A stretch of DNA of 57,675 nucleotides from Ceratorhiza oryzae-sativae (GCA_030998015.1 JARWMV010000097.1:1-57675); one strand, 5' to 3'; numbered from the stretch's first letter, positions 1-8,906 are shown. Made by a program: numbers and translations. The notes: generated from the sequence alone by a model not told the origin.

Positions 1-340
1 GAGCTATCTGATTTATTAGGCATTACCCCTGCCTGGGCAACTGCGCTTTAGCGCACGTCTTGGCAGGGGTAGGATTTAAAACCTTCACGGGGATTTACCC
101 AGACTTATATTACAGGCCCTGTTCGAGACGGTAAAATCACTGCACCTTCTAAGTTCAAAAAACGGTTTAAACTATCACTCGAGAATGCATGTAGATTTGG
201 CGTCCCATCAATGGGACACCAAATCATGCACTCTCGGCCGCGCCGGCCGCGTTGGGGACGCCCGAAACCATTCGGGCGGTCCCAACGCGACGGTATGGTT
301 GAAAGACTATATTAAAAAAGATTCTTAATTTCCCTGTAGA
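1..340 (+). pseudogene. Unidentified ORF remnant interrupted by hairpins
   Basis: Three short coding-like stretches can be read between hairpins: residues ELSDLLGI at the left edge, then a basic stretch ending in KITAPSKFKKRFKLS (about 90-180), then WLKDYIKKDS followed by a stop (about 296-328). They are separated by a 43-nt CCCTGCC...GGCAGGG hairpin (27-69) and a palindrome cluster (181-295). LSDLLGI looks like a helix-turn-helix or NUMOD-type tail of a homing endonuclease, but I do not recognise the family. The gene is cut by the window start. Confidence 0.3.
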
Positions 341-462
341 CCCCCAATAATTGCAATGTCGCCATTGACCCCCCAAACTGATGCAGCTATGCTGCATTGT
401 TTGGGGGGGTAATGGCCCTCCCAATACGTTGGCCTTACAGGCTTGGTAACGCAGTAGCATGT

Positions 463-684
463 CCGCCGGCGTTAGAGGGAATCCTCAGATGAGGTAGCCT
501 TGACCATGAGTCTCATGGTCCAGGCTACCTCCCATAAAGATTCCCTCGTAGAAAATGACGACCGTTCGTCATTTTCAGCCGGCGGCTAAATATCGATATT
601 ATGCCGCGCACTAGCAATCGCAAACGGTTGCGATTGCTCACGTTGGTTGGTGGGACAAGTCCCACCAGCAACTAACGCGCGCGG
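463..684 (-). repeat. Element E, long form (E1); left boundary of segment S
   Basis: 222-bp double-module palindromic element, reverse orientation. Flanks are inverted (GCATGT / ACATGC). The same locus is the fold-back point of junction 2 at about 28,033. Its internal structure is described at 8685-8906. Confidence 0.85.
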
Positions 685-1418
685 ACATGCTGCGACAGGG
701 AACCCTCCGCGCTTAGATCATTAGAGGCGCGGCCCATGCGCGGAGAGCTCCTCCCAAATCACGATAAGAGGACAAGTCAAAAATCCGTCGGGTCGTAGGG
801 GAAAGTAAACAAATATTATAAAAAATACATGCCACAAATTTTAGGGTAACAGCCTTAACCGGTAACGGTTATGAAAAATTACTCTGTATGCTAGGATAAC
901 CTTAATATTTGAATACCCGCTAAGTCTTTGAACGACTATGGGTCATAATTTCAATATATAATATAGGTCAATTAGCAGGAACCGACCAATAATTAAGTTC
1001 CCCAGAGACTACACGAGTATACCCATAATAACCGTAATCTACAATTCGTAATAAAATGAATAAAAATTGTTATATGGGTAAAGACATAGTCCCATTTATG
1101 CCTCGACCCCAAGTCGGAGTTGAACAATTCCTTGGCTTGCAGGGTCGGCGCCCGAGTCTGAAGTCGTGTTGTAAACGATTACAGACGAGGGTAAAATCAT
1201 ACCCCCGCTTAGGGTCAACCAGCATTGTATTTATATATAAATACATGCTGTTGACCCGTGGGTATGGTTATCGAGGCCGCGTTCGCGGCGAGGTATTGCG
1301 AGGTACCCTGGAACTTTAAGTTCCAGGGTACCTCGGAATCAGACGCCGCGCGCACGCCAGGGCCGCCTTGGCTTAAGCCAAGGCGTTCGCAGGCGTGCAC
1401 GGGTCATATAAACATTTG
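685..1418 (+). other. Group I intron, 3' portion (upstream of nad5 exon a)
   Basis: Core-like sequence includes CCAGAGACTACACGAG (about 1001-1016), resembling the P7/J8-7 side, and AAGACATAGTCCC (about 1080-1092), the typical P3'/P7' signature of mitochondrial group I introns. A 207-nt K1 palindromic element (1201-1407) sits between core and 3' end, flanked by TCAT repeats. The intron ends with a G at about 1418, directly before the nad5 residues TLVTAG. The 5' half and 5' splice site are not in this copy. Confidence 0.6.
1201..1407 (+). repeat. Composite palindromic element K1 with TCAT duplication
   Basis: Contains, in order, a GGGTCAACCAGCATTG...CATGCTGTTGACCC hairpin with a TATATATA loop, a GCCGCGTTCGCGGC hairpin, a GGTACCCTGGAAC...GTTCCAGGGTACC hairpin and a CCTTGGCTTAAGCCAAGG hairpin, closed by a GC-rich outer stem ending in CGTGCACGGG. 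TCAT at 1197-1200 is repeated at 1404-1407, consistent with a 4-bp target duplication. Confidence 0.7.
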
Positions 1419-1623
1419 TACCCTAGTTACAGCTGGATGTTACTTACTTCTTAGATCATCCCCATTATTAGAATATAGTTCTACTGCACTATTAGTAATC
1501 TTATGGGTAGGAGCCATAACAGCTTTCTTTGCTGCTTCTACTGGTCTATTGCAAAATGATTTAAAACGAATAATTGCGTTTAGTACTATTTCTCAAATGG
1601 GATATATTTTCTTAGCTGTTGGT
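1419..1623 (+). CDS. nad5: NADH dehydrogenase subunit 5, internal exon a (copy A)
   Basis: Encodes a central transmembrane part of ND5, a proton-pumping subunit of respiratory complex I in the inner mitochondrial membrane. The exon reads TLVTAGCYLL, then LQNDLKRIIAFSTISQMGY and ends AVG, a highly conserved antiporter-like block. The 3' boundary is set by joining: GCT GTT GGT here to CTT TCT CAA in exon b gives the conserved AVGLSQ. The exon ends in T and the following intron ends in G, as group I introns require. No upstream nad5 exon is present, although about 250 N-terminal residues are expected. Confidence 0.88.
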
Positions 1624-2536
1624 TTGAAAATAGGCCCACATTAAATGCTATCAAATGCTTGAACCACCTTCCCTCCGCGCTCTTTGATCGCCCGCAGGGC
1701 GGCCTAAGCGCGGAGGGCTCCAATAATCGATGATTTGCGAAGGCAAATCTACACCCTGCCTAGAGAACTGCGCTTTAGCGCACGTCTTGGCAGGGGTATC
1801 GATTAGCGGGGTAAGGTAAATAAGCAGGCTTAAATACGCCTCAGAGACTAGAAATAGCAATAGACAAGTGTCTATGAGATATAGTCCGAGCAATTGTGAG
1901 AACAATTGAAATTTCCGCATATTCAATACTACCATAAAGGCGGTTACAGGGTATGCGGGTAACTTTCATCCCTGCATGGTCGCATGCCATACCGAGATTA
2001 CATATAACATTAAGCATCGTCCTGAACGGAAAAGATTATGACCCGTGCACGCCTGCGAACTGGCGTGCGCGCGGCGTCTGATTCCGAGGCAATACCTCGC
2101 CGCGAACGCGGCCTCTTTTTTAGTTCATCCACCTTGTAATGAACTAAAAAGTAAGGCCAGGGCTTGTGCCAGGGTCTGTAAAAGAGAATCTAGTTGTGGT
2201 GAGCCCTGGGGTTAGAACGTACTCAGACCAAGGCTCTGCCAGTTAAGTTGGCACCCAGACCAACTGAAGTTTAACTACCCCACAGAATCGTCGCTTTGCG
2301 CTTAGATCATGACAGCACTGGCCAAATCGGACTCTTCGACAGGGTTAGGGTAGGAGTTCTCTAGAGAATGAAGAATGACTAAGCGGAGTCTTTTGACACC
2401 GTCGACGGTGACCCCCAATAATTGCAATGTCGCCATTGACCCCGGGTAAGATTTGCGAAGGCAAATCTACATCGATTCTCGAGGGTAATAAATCCTAGTT
2501 GTTTTCCCGACTCACGAGTCGGAACATGTCCGCCTC

Positions 2537-2758
2537 CCGCCGGCGTTAGAGGGAATCCTCAGATGAGGTAGCCTTGACCATGAGTCTCATGGTCCAGGCT
2601 ACCTCCCATAAAGATTCCCTCGTAGAAAATGACGACCGTTCGTCATTTTCAGCCGGCGGCTAAATATCGATATTATGCCGCGCACTAGCAATCGCAAACG
2701 GTTGCGATTGCTCACGTTGGTTGGTGGGACAAGTCCCACCAGCAACTAACGCGCGCGG
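2537..2758 (-). repeat. Element E, long form (E2)
   Basis: 222-bp reverse-oriented copy inside the nad5 intron, between palindrome remnants and the HEG fragment at 2785. Confidence 0.85.
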
Positions 2759-2784
2759 ACATGCAGCGACAGGTATTTAGCATT

Positions 2785-3491
2785 AGAGACTATCACTATA
2801 CTTTAATTTAGTTGACCCGTGCACGCCTGCGAACGCCCTGGCTTAAGCCAAGGCGGCCCTGGCGTGCGCGCGGCGTCTGATTCCGAGGTACCCTGGAACT
2901 TAAAGTTCCAGGGTACCTCGCAATACCTCGCCGCGAACGCGGCCTCGATAACCAAACCCCTCGGGTCAACAGCATGTATTTATATATAAATACAATGCTG
3001 GTTGACCCTAAGCGGGGGTTTGATTTGCTAACACCTTTAAGCTTAGCCTATTTCGCTATGGATGATGGCTTTTTTAATAAAGGAGCTTTTTATTTTTGTA
3101 CTGATAATTTCTCACTTGAAGATAGTAAATATTTATCCTCTATACTTAATACTAAGTTTGATTTAAATACTGCTTTACACAAAAATGGCATTAAAGACCA
3201 ATATAGAGTATAAATGCCCAAATCTAAATTTAATGAGCTAGTTACATTGATTGGTCCGCATATTCATTCATCCACTCGAGAATGCATGTAGATTTGGCGT
3301 CCCATCAATGGGACACCAAATCATGCACTCTCGGCCGCGCCGGCCGCGCTGGGGACGCCCGAAATGCGCTTTATACCTCCAAAACCACCCCCAAACAATG
3401 CAGCGTAGCTGCACATGTTTGGAGGTGTTTTTGGAAACCATTCGGGCGGTCCCAACGCGACGGTATGCAATATAAAATAAACCCCCTCTAG
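2785..3491 (+). pseudogene. LAGLIDADG (type 2) homing endonuclease, C-terminal remnant (copy A)
   Basis: Deleting K1 (2816-3023, flanked by TTGA repeats) gives a frame reading NLVDLLTPLSLAYF, then the second LAGLIDADG-like motif AMDDGFF and a FCTDNFSLEDSKYLSS segment typical of LAGLIDADG_2 proteins. A TAA at about 3211 replaces the residue before MPKSKF. The frame resumes and runs to IGPHIHSS, where a palindrome cluster (3275-3465) splits off the last residues MQYKINPL and the stop. The N-terminal half is absent. The in-frame stop plus missing first motif make it a pseudogene unless there is RNA-level repair. Confidence 0.65.
2816..3023 (-). repeat. Composite element K1, reverse, with TTGA duplication
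   Basis: Same hairpin series as 1201-1407 in reverse. TTGA at 2812-2815 is repeated at 3020-3023, and removal of one copy plus the insert rebuilds an open HEG frame (LVDLLTP). Confidence 0.7.
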
Positions 3492-3495
3492 CTTA

Positions 3496-3619
3496 TGGAA
3501 TATATTTTTTTATTAGAGATGCTGGCTTTGACGGTCACGGTCGAGGAGCAGGTCGAGTCACTCTGTTCACAAATCGCTATAAAAGTGATTGTAGTTATAA
3601 AATTTTAACATTGGAATAA
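3496..3619 (+). pseudogene. LAGLIDADG endonuclease fragment
   Basis: Short open stretch reading RDAGFDGHGRGAGRVTLFTN and ending in TAA at 3617. The pattern (a D-G rich motif followed by a beta strand ending LFTN) resembles the second motif of LAGLIDADG_2 proteins. No start or first domain is visible. The assignment is by motif only. Confidence 0.4.
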
Positions 3620-3993
3620 TGTTAAAATTCATTGATTGACTCTCCGCGTTAGGGATTCTATGGCGCGCTTGATCAATCAATATAACCCCCGCTCTCTAAG
3701 AGTGTGGGAGCTCTGCGGATTTTTCCGGGAGCCCTGCCTCCGGGGTTGGTCCCTGTAAGGGACCTAACCCCGAGTTGATTTTGACAAACTTTGGTCTAAC
3801 TATCAGTCCTCAGCGCTTAGGCCGCGCCTAAAGGCGCGATCAGAGAGTTGGAAGAATTAATAAGCCGAATCTATCGCTATCGCTGACCCATAGATCCGTG
3901 GTAAGGCCTTACCGTAGGTTATCACTATACTAATTTCATATAAATGTTTTATTTATTCAAATCTTTTTTTCGAATAACTCTTTTGTTAATTTT

Positions 3994-4165
3994 CCGCCGG
4001 CGTTAGAGGGAATCCTAAAGATTCCCTCGTAGAAAATGACGACCGTTCGTCATTTTCAGCCGGCGGCTAAATATCGATATTATGCCGCGCACTAGCAATC
4101 GCAAACGGTTGCGATTGCTCACGTTGGTTGGTGGGACAAGTCCCACCAGCAACTAACGCGCGCGG
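3994..4165 (-). repeat. Element E, short form (E3), fused to K2
   Basis: 172-bp reverse copy lacking the inner hairpin. It directly abuts composite element K2, which starts at 4166. Confidence 0.85.
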
Positions 4166-4374
4166 GCCCCCGCTCTATCGGCTAAAATCTTAGGTGTAAC
4201 CCAAGATTTCAGCCGCCCTGCCTAGAGAACTGCGCTTTAGCGCACGTCTTGGCAGGGGTAATAAAGCGGAGGGTCAACGACCCGTGGGCATTGTTAACGA
4301 GGCCGCGTTCGCGGCGAGCCGCGCGCACGCCAGGGCCGCCTTGGCAAGCCAAGGCGTTCGCAGGCGTGCACGGG
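4166..4374 (+). repeat. Composite palindromic element K2
   Basis: Variant composite. It starts CCCCCGCTCTATCGGC, continues with an AAAATCTTAGG...CCAAGATTT hairpin and the CCCTGCC...GGCAGGG hairpin, and ends with the GCCGCGTTCGCGGC, CCTTGGCAAGCCAAGG and CGTGCACGGG parts shared with K1. Further copies are at 6235-6441, 9237-9447 (reverse), 46895-47102 and 52356-52564, plus a truncated one at the window end. Confidence 0.7.
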
Positions 4375-4376
4375 TA

Positions 4377-4460
4377 ATAATTATTCCGTTACTATGTGCC
4401 GTTGCAATATCATTTAATGTCGAAAACATTCAGCCAATTGGATATTGTGTAGTACTCTCT
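4377..4460 (+). pseudogene. nad2-like exon fragment upstream of a HEG (copy A)
   Basis: Reads AISFNVENIQPIG and aligns at DNA level with the true nad2 exon at about 56,876-56,930 (AALSFNVVYIQSIG), sharing for example TATCATTTAATGT and ATTCAGYCAATTGGAT. It immediately precedes a LAGLIDADG_2 gene, as nad2 sequence does at 56,775 and nad2-like sequence does at 48,781. A flank carried along with a mobile intron is the likeliest explanation. Confidence 0.55.
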
Positions 4461-5563
4461 TCTTTACCATTATTAAAACCTCGAGAGGGTTTAGTGTCAC
4501 GCCGGTTAACTGAATCTGAAAAATTGCAATTTACTCTTTCACCCCAATTGAAAGACATCTTGGTTGGTCTCATACTTGGTGACCTTAATGTTAACAACCG
4601 AAGGTTAGGTATAAATCCATGTTTAAGGTTTAGACAAGGAGCTGTACATGAAGATTACCTGTTTCACTTGTATGAGCCCGCCGGCGTTAGAGGGAATCCT
4701 AAAGATTCCCTCGTAGAAAATGACGACCGTTCGTCATTTTCAGCCGGCGGCTAAATATCGATATTATGCCGCGCACTAGCAATCGCAAACGGTTGCGATT
4801 GCTCACGTTGGTTGGTGGGACAAGTCCCACCAGCAACTAACGCGCGCGGAGAATTTTGTCCTTCAGGTCCAAAAACACAAACTTTTAAGCTTAAAGTCTC
4901 GGGGAAAGTTTATAAAGCAATATATTTTGGAACTTACGCTTTACCTTGTTTTGGTGAGTTTTTAAATATTTTTTACCAGGACGGTGTTAAAGTTGTACCA
5001 GCTAATATCGCAAATCTGTTGACACCCTCGGGCCTCGGTTATTGGATTTGCGATGATGGTGGATTCAATAAAAAAAAAGCGAACTCCTGGTATAAAACCC
5101 CAAATTGGGGGTGTAGATTTGCCTGCGCAAATCACCCCCAATTTAGGAGTCCTCAGCGCTTAGGCCGCGCCTAAAGGCGCGATCAGAGAGCGTTGGATAG
5201 GGTTATAGTCCGTGCTGGTTAACCATCACGGGGTTTTAGATAATTTTACACTAGAAGAAGTTGAACTTCTTCGAAAATTATTACTTGATAAATTTGGTTT
5301 GGAGTCTGCTCTTCATAACCCCCGCTTAGGGTCAACCAGCATTGTATTTATATATAAATACATGCTGTTGACCCGAGGGGTATGGTTATCGAGGCCGCGT
5401 GACAAACCCTCCGCGCTTAGGCCGCCCTGCGGGCGATCAAAGAGCGCGGAGGTATTCTAAACGGGGTTATTCTATACGAATTCCCTCTCGATCACTTTCC
5501 ACTCTTCAATCTATTGTTGCTCCTCACATTTTCCCTAGCCTGTTATATAAAATCGGTATGTAA
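4461..5563 (+). pseudogene. LAGLIDADG (type 2) homing endonuclease split by palindromes (copy A)
   Basis: A nearly complete HEG can be read in pieces. First come RRLTESEKLQFTLSPQLKDI and LVGLILGDLNV (first motif), running to HEDYLFHLYE; then E4 (4678-4849); then EFCPSGPK, ALPCFGEFLNIFYQDG and LGYWICDDGGF (second motif); then a hairpin insert at about 5085-5215; then FTLEEVELLRKLLLDKFG; then a partial K1 plus hairpin (5320-5455); and finally RGYSIRIPSRSLS to LLYKIGM and TAA at 5561. Both acidic catalytic positions (GD, DD) are present. As DNA it is interrupted three times, and the E element carries stops, so normal translation would fail. Confidence 0.7.
4678..4849 (-). repeat. Element E, short form (E4), inside a HEG
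   Basis: 172-bp reverse copy splitting the LAGLIDADG gene between LYE and EFCPSGPK. Confidence 0.85.
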
Positions 5564-5584
5564 TAGTTACATTTAACATAACTG

Positions 5585-5686
5585 CTTTCTCAACACAATG
5601 TAGCTTTATTCCACTTAGTAAACCACGCTTTCTTCAAGAGTTTACTATTCTTATCTGCAGGTGCAATTATTCACGCTATGGCAGAT
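5585..5686 (+). CDS. nad5: NADH dehydrogenase subunit 5, exon b (copy A)
   Basis: 102 nt, 34 codons, reading [19 protein letters not shown] and ending AMAD. This is the invariant ND5 helix containing the NHAFFK lysine motif of the proton channel. Upstream it joins exon a (AVG + LSQ). Downstream GAT joins CAA GAC GTA of exon c to give MADQDVRK. Flanking introns end ACTG and start CAATAAGCC, so both boundaries satisfy the exon-T / intron-G rule. Confidence 0.9.
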
Positions 5687-6234
5687 CAATAAGCCAGTGT
5701 GTTCGCACACGAAATGTTGTAATACTGCCAAACTCCGGGCAATTCCTAAAGCTTAAGTTACAGCGAGTAAAAGGGTAACCTTTGAAAGTACGATAGAGTA
5801 ATTATCTATCTATGGACAATGTTCCGATGTAATGAGACTCAAGATGATCGAAAGTGAAATGGATCTTCGCGGAACTAAAATCCTTACGGTTAAACCGTTG
5901 GCAGTGCCACTTCAAATCAAGTTTGATTTCATCCGAAGTGACTGCTGAATTTTTTGTTTAATTTATTAAGGATAAAAGCGCATCGACTAAAAGGTAGTAG
6001 TGTCTACACGGGATCAAAAATCTCGCATTAAATTAAGTAACTTGCTTATAAGTGTAGAATTAAGATATAGTCAGACCCCATACGAAAGTATGAAAAACCT
6101 GTAAAACCTAAGGAACGGCCAGTAACAGTTTCTCTAGATACTGTCCTGTTCTATATATTTAAAGGTTTCAATGCGGTAAGATAACATCAAGCTGTGAGGA
6201 TACAAGTCTAATTTTGCTAAAGTATATAATAATG

Positions 6235-6441
6235 CCCCCGCTCTATCGGCTAAAATCTTAGGTGTAACCCAAGATTTCAGCCGCCCTGCCTAGAGAACTG
6301 CGCTTTAGCGCACGTCTTGGCAGGGGTAATAAAGCGGAGGGTCAACGACCCGTGGGCATTGTTAACGAGGCCGCGTTCGCGGCGAGCCGCGCGCACGCCA
6401 GGGCCGCCTTGGCAAGCCAAGGCGTTCGCAGGCGTGCACGG
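6235..6441 (+). repeat. Composite element K2
   Basis: Same hairpin order as 4166-4374. TAAT lies on both sides (AATAATG before, GGGTAATAAT after), suggesting a 4-bp duplication. Confidence 0.65.
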
Positions 6442-6443
6442 GT

Positions 6444-6673
6444 AATAATAATTTTACGGGAAAATTTACTCCTTTGATTCCAATCCGATGCCCACCTGCT
6501 AAAACTTTATATTGGATTTCACTTACCCTCAGACGGCAGATTCCTACTCGCAATCCTTCTACCATAGGCCCGGACTGAGTAGCGCCAAGGAGGTCGACAA
6601 ACAAACCCTTAGTTGGTCTTGAATTATTAAATTCCGTGATTTTTGATAAAAGAGACGGTAATGTCAACAACAC
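6444..6673 (-). CDS. Hypothetical ORF, about 77 codons before it runs into K2
   Basis: Open on the minus strand from ATG at 6673, reading MLLTLPSLLSK then GLFVDLLG and GPMVEGLRVGICRLRV. The stop lies inside the neighbouring K2 palindrome, so the C-terminus is probably replaced. I do not recognise it. It is the only non-repeat ORF opposing the direction of nad5. It could be a shadow of a degraded plus-strand gene. Confidence 0.25.
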
Positions 6674-6837
6674 TTAATTTATTACGTTGAATCTAGCTGA
6701 ACTGTAAATAAGTTAAGTAAGCCCGTAGGGCCCAAAACCACCGTAAAGGTGTTTTTGGAAGCAATTTTTCATTGCACGCATTACTAAATGTGACCAATTT
6801 CGGTTGGTCAACAACAATTTAGTCTGCCCATAAGGAT

Positions 6838-7009
6838 CCGCGCGCGTTAGTTGCTGGTGGGACTTGTCCCACCAACCAACGTGAGCAATCGCAACCGTTT
6901 GCGATTGCTAGTGCGCGGCATAATATCGATATTTAGCCGCCGGCTGAAAATGACGAACGGTCGTCATTTTCTACGAGGGAATCTTTAGGATTCCCTCTAA
7001 CGCCGGCGG
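6838..7009 (+). repeat. Element E, short form (E5)
   Basis: 172-bp forward copy; its right end lies 10 bp before the nad4L ATG at 7020. Confidence 0.85.
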
Positions 7010-7019
7010 AATTTAAATT

Positions 7020-7348
7020 ATGATTTTTTTAATGTTTTTAATTGGAATTTTGGGATTTATATTAAATAGAAAAAATATTGCCCTATCAGTCAGTTCCATC
7101 GAGACAATGATACTAGCTGTATCATTTCTTGTTTTAATTAGTTCTTTTGGTCTCGGTGTACCCGCGCGCGTTAGTTGCTGGTGGGACTTGTCCCACCAAC
7201 CAACGTGAGCAATCGCAACCGTTTGCGATTGCTAGTGCGCGGCATAATATCGATATTTAGCCGCCGGCTGAAAATGACGAACGGTCGTCATTTTCTACGA
7301 GGGAATCTTTAGGATTCCCTCTAACGCCGGCGGGCTATAGCAGGAGCA
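7020..7348 (+). pseudogene. nad4L: NADH dehydrogenase subunit 4L fragment interrupted by element E (copy A)
   Basis: 7020-7161 reads MIFLMFLIGILGFILNRKNI, then SSIETMILAVSFLVLISSFG, a clear match to the N-terminal two helices of ND4L (complex I). A 172-bp E element (7162-7333) follows, then AIAGA, which matches the conserved AIAGAE block about a dozen residues further on. The intervening residues (normally DD..GQTF..) are missing, so the insertion came with a deletion. After AIAGA the frame runs into an intron-type HEG. It lies inside a nad5 intron on the same strand, which is unusual because nad4L normally precedes nad5. Confidence 0.65.
7162..7333 (+). repeat. Element E, short form (E6), inside nad4L
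   Basis: 172-bp forward copy between SSFGLGV and AIAGA codons. Confidence 0.85.
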
Positions 7349-7574
7349 TTGTGGGTAATTATTTTTAATTTAGTCATTGCAACTATTACGTTATTCTTGT
7401 TTATTTTTGAAGAACCCTTTTTTGTTTTAAGTACCCTTCTTGATAAAACTTTATTAGTTGAATTTCCTGAAATTGATTCAACAACTCTTATGGCCCTTTC
7501 ACCCTACTTTGTCACTGGTTTTTGTGACGCTGAGTCTTGTTTTAATGTCTCGGTATCCAAAAGGATTAAATCAA

Positions 7575-7686
7575 TAGCCCCCCAATGCGTTACCAAGCCT
7601 GTAAGGCACGCCCTACGGGCCAGCGTATTGGGGGGCTATCACCCCCCCAAACAATGCAGCGTAGCTGCATTAGTTTGGGGGGTCAA
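7575..7686 (+). mobile_element. 108-bp twin-hairpin insertion with TCAA target duplication
   Basis: Two consecutive hairpins, GCCCCCCAATGCG...GTATTGGGGGGC and CCCCCCAAACAATGC...TTAGTTTGGGGGG. TCAA at 7571-7574 is repeated at 7683-7686. The unit is identical, in reverse complement, to 47,471-47,582 in an unrelated GIY-YIG gene, also at TTGA. Precise excision would restore KRIKSTVGYVVQ. Confidence 0.75.
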
Positions 7687-7766
7687 CTGTTGGATATGTT
7701 GTACAAGCGAGGTTTGTCATAGAACTTCAGTTAAGTGATATAGATTTATTGTTTAAAATACAATCT

Positions 7767-7938
7767 CCGCGCGCGTTAGTTGCTGGTGGGACTTGTCCCA
7801 CCAACCAACGTGAGCAATCGCAACCGTTTGCGATTGCTAGTGCGCGGCATAATATCGATATTTAGCCGCCGGCTGAAAATGACGAACGGTCGTCATTTTC
7901 TACGAGGGAATCTTTAGGATTCCCTCTAACGCCGGCGG
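7767..7938 (+). repeat. Element E, short form (E7), inside a HEG
   Basis: 172-bp forward copy after ACAATCT, between FKIQS and GIGTV codons; about two codons of the HEG appear lost. Confidence 0.85.
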
Positions 7939-8684
7939 GGGGATTGGGACAGTCACAAAAGATCCTGTAAAAAATGTTTGCCGATTTAGTGTTGTAAGTA
8001 TCAAAGATATTAATAATTTAATTATTCCTCATTTTACTGAATACCCTTTACAAAGTGCTAAATCCGTAGATTTTTCTATATGGGCACAAATTGTGAAATT
8101 ACTAAATGATAAAGCCCGTAGGGCCCAAAACCACCGTAAAGGTGTTTTTGGAAACACCTTACACTGGCGGGGTTACATCAGATTGTGTCTCTTAAAGCAA
8201 CACTAAATTTTGGATTATCTGAAAATTTGAAAAAGGAATTTCCTAATCTAAGTGTATTAGAAAGACCCAACTATAGCCCTGACAACACCATTTTAAATCC
8301 TGATTGGATTAGTGGGTTTGTGGAAGGGGAGCCTATTACACAATCAATAGTTTTTAACCTCGACTGTGGGCGGCTTTAGCCGCCCACAGGCTCCGGCCCC
8401 TCCAAACAATGCAGCGTAGCTGCACATGTTTGGGGGGCAGAAGTCTGCGGTCGTGTTCCTGGAACAAGACCACAGACGAGGTAGAAATAGTAATTCAAGT
8501 TTTTTATGTCAAATAAAAATGCCTTTAATCAGAAATGGTAGTAAAATACCAATTGACCTATTAGGTGCAATCATTCTCTTTGAGAATGTGATATTTAGGA
8601 CTCTGATTCCGAGGTAGCCTGGAACCTCTGGGGTCCAGGCTACCTCGCAATACCTTGAAACTAATCTTAGTTACGAGGCTGACT

Positions 8685-8906
8685 CCGCGCGCGTTAGTTG
8701 CTGGTGGGACTTGTCCCACCAACCAACGTGAGCAATCGCAACCGTTTGCGATTGCTAGTGCGCGGCATAATATCGATATTTAGCCGCCGGCTGAAAATGA
8801 CGAACGGTCGTCATTTTCTACGAGGGAATCTTTATGGGAGGTAGCCTGGACCATGAGACTCATGGTCAAGGCTACCTCATCTGAGGATTCCCTCTAACGC
8901 CGGCGG
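8685..8906 (+). repeat. Element E, long form (E8); reference copy
   Basis: Module 1: an outer stem CCGCGC...GCGCGG encloses hairpins GGTGGGAC-TT-GTCCCACC and GCAATCGCAA-ACCG-TTTGCGATTGC. Spacer: CATAATATCGATATTTAG with the palindrome ATATCGATAT. Module 2: an outer stem CCGCCGG...CCGGCGG encloses GAAAATGACGA-ACGG-TCGTCATTTTC and GAGGGAATC...GATTCCCTC. The long form carries a further hairpin (GAGGTAGCC...GGCTACCTC, loop ATGAGACTCAT) in the last loop. The short form (172 bp) has a 5-nt loop there. Flanks GACT/AGTC extend the terminal stem. Confidence 0.9.

Larger units (their letters stand above)
1624..5584 (+). other. Group I intron in nad5 between AVG and LSQ (copy A)
   Basis: Begins TTGAAAAT after exon base T and ends ACTG before exon b. 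The core signature is near the 5' end: CAGAGACTAGAAATAG (about 1832-1847) and GAGATATAGTCCGAG (about 1876-1890). The rest is invaded by palindromes (1672-1812, 2041-2125, E2, K1, a 190-nt cluster at 3275-3465, E3, K2, E4) and holds fragments of at least three LAGLIDADG genes. I see no gene in 2126-2536, only a copy of CAGGGTTAGGGTAGGAG near 2339, nor in 3640-3993. Confidence 0.75.
7349..8570 (+). pseudogene. LAGLIDADG (type 1, two-domain) homing endonuclease split by palindromes (copy A)
   Basis: Reads LSPYFVTGFCDAESCFNVSV (first motif), KRIKS, [112-nt insert], TVGYVVQARFVIELQLSDID, FKIQS, [E7], GIGTVTKDP, FTEYPLQSAKSVDF, [CCCGTAGGGCCC hairpin], LKATLNFGLSENLKKEFPN and LNPDWISGFVEGE (second motif), [palindromes], and a remnant to about 8570. 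Order and spacing match intron-encoded LAGLIDADG_1 nucleases. Removing the 112-nt insert with one TCAA restores the frame exactly. A G4/G3 difference near 8327 between copies changes the frame at the second motif. Confidence 0.65.

Noticed and set aside
2336..2352. Telomere-like CAGGGTTAGGG (also near 13,680 and 43,705)
   Set aside because: At most one and a half TTAGGG units at internal sites, always next to a GCGTGTACTTGTACACGC or similar hairpin; no tandem array.
6444..6673. Minus-strand ORF considered as ribosomal protein S3
   Set aside because: The stretch is too short and lacks convincing S3 motifs; left as hypothetical.
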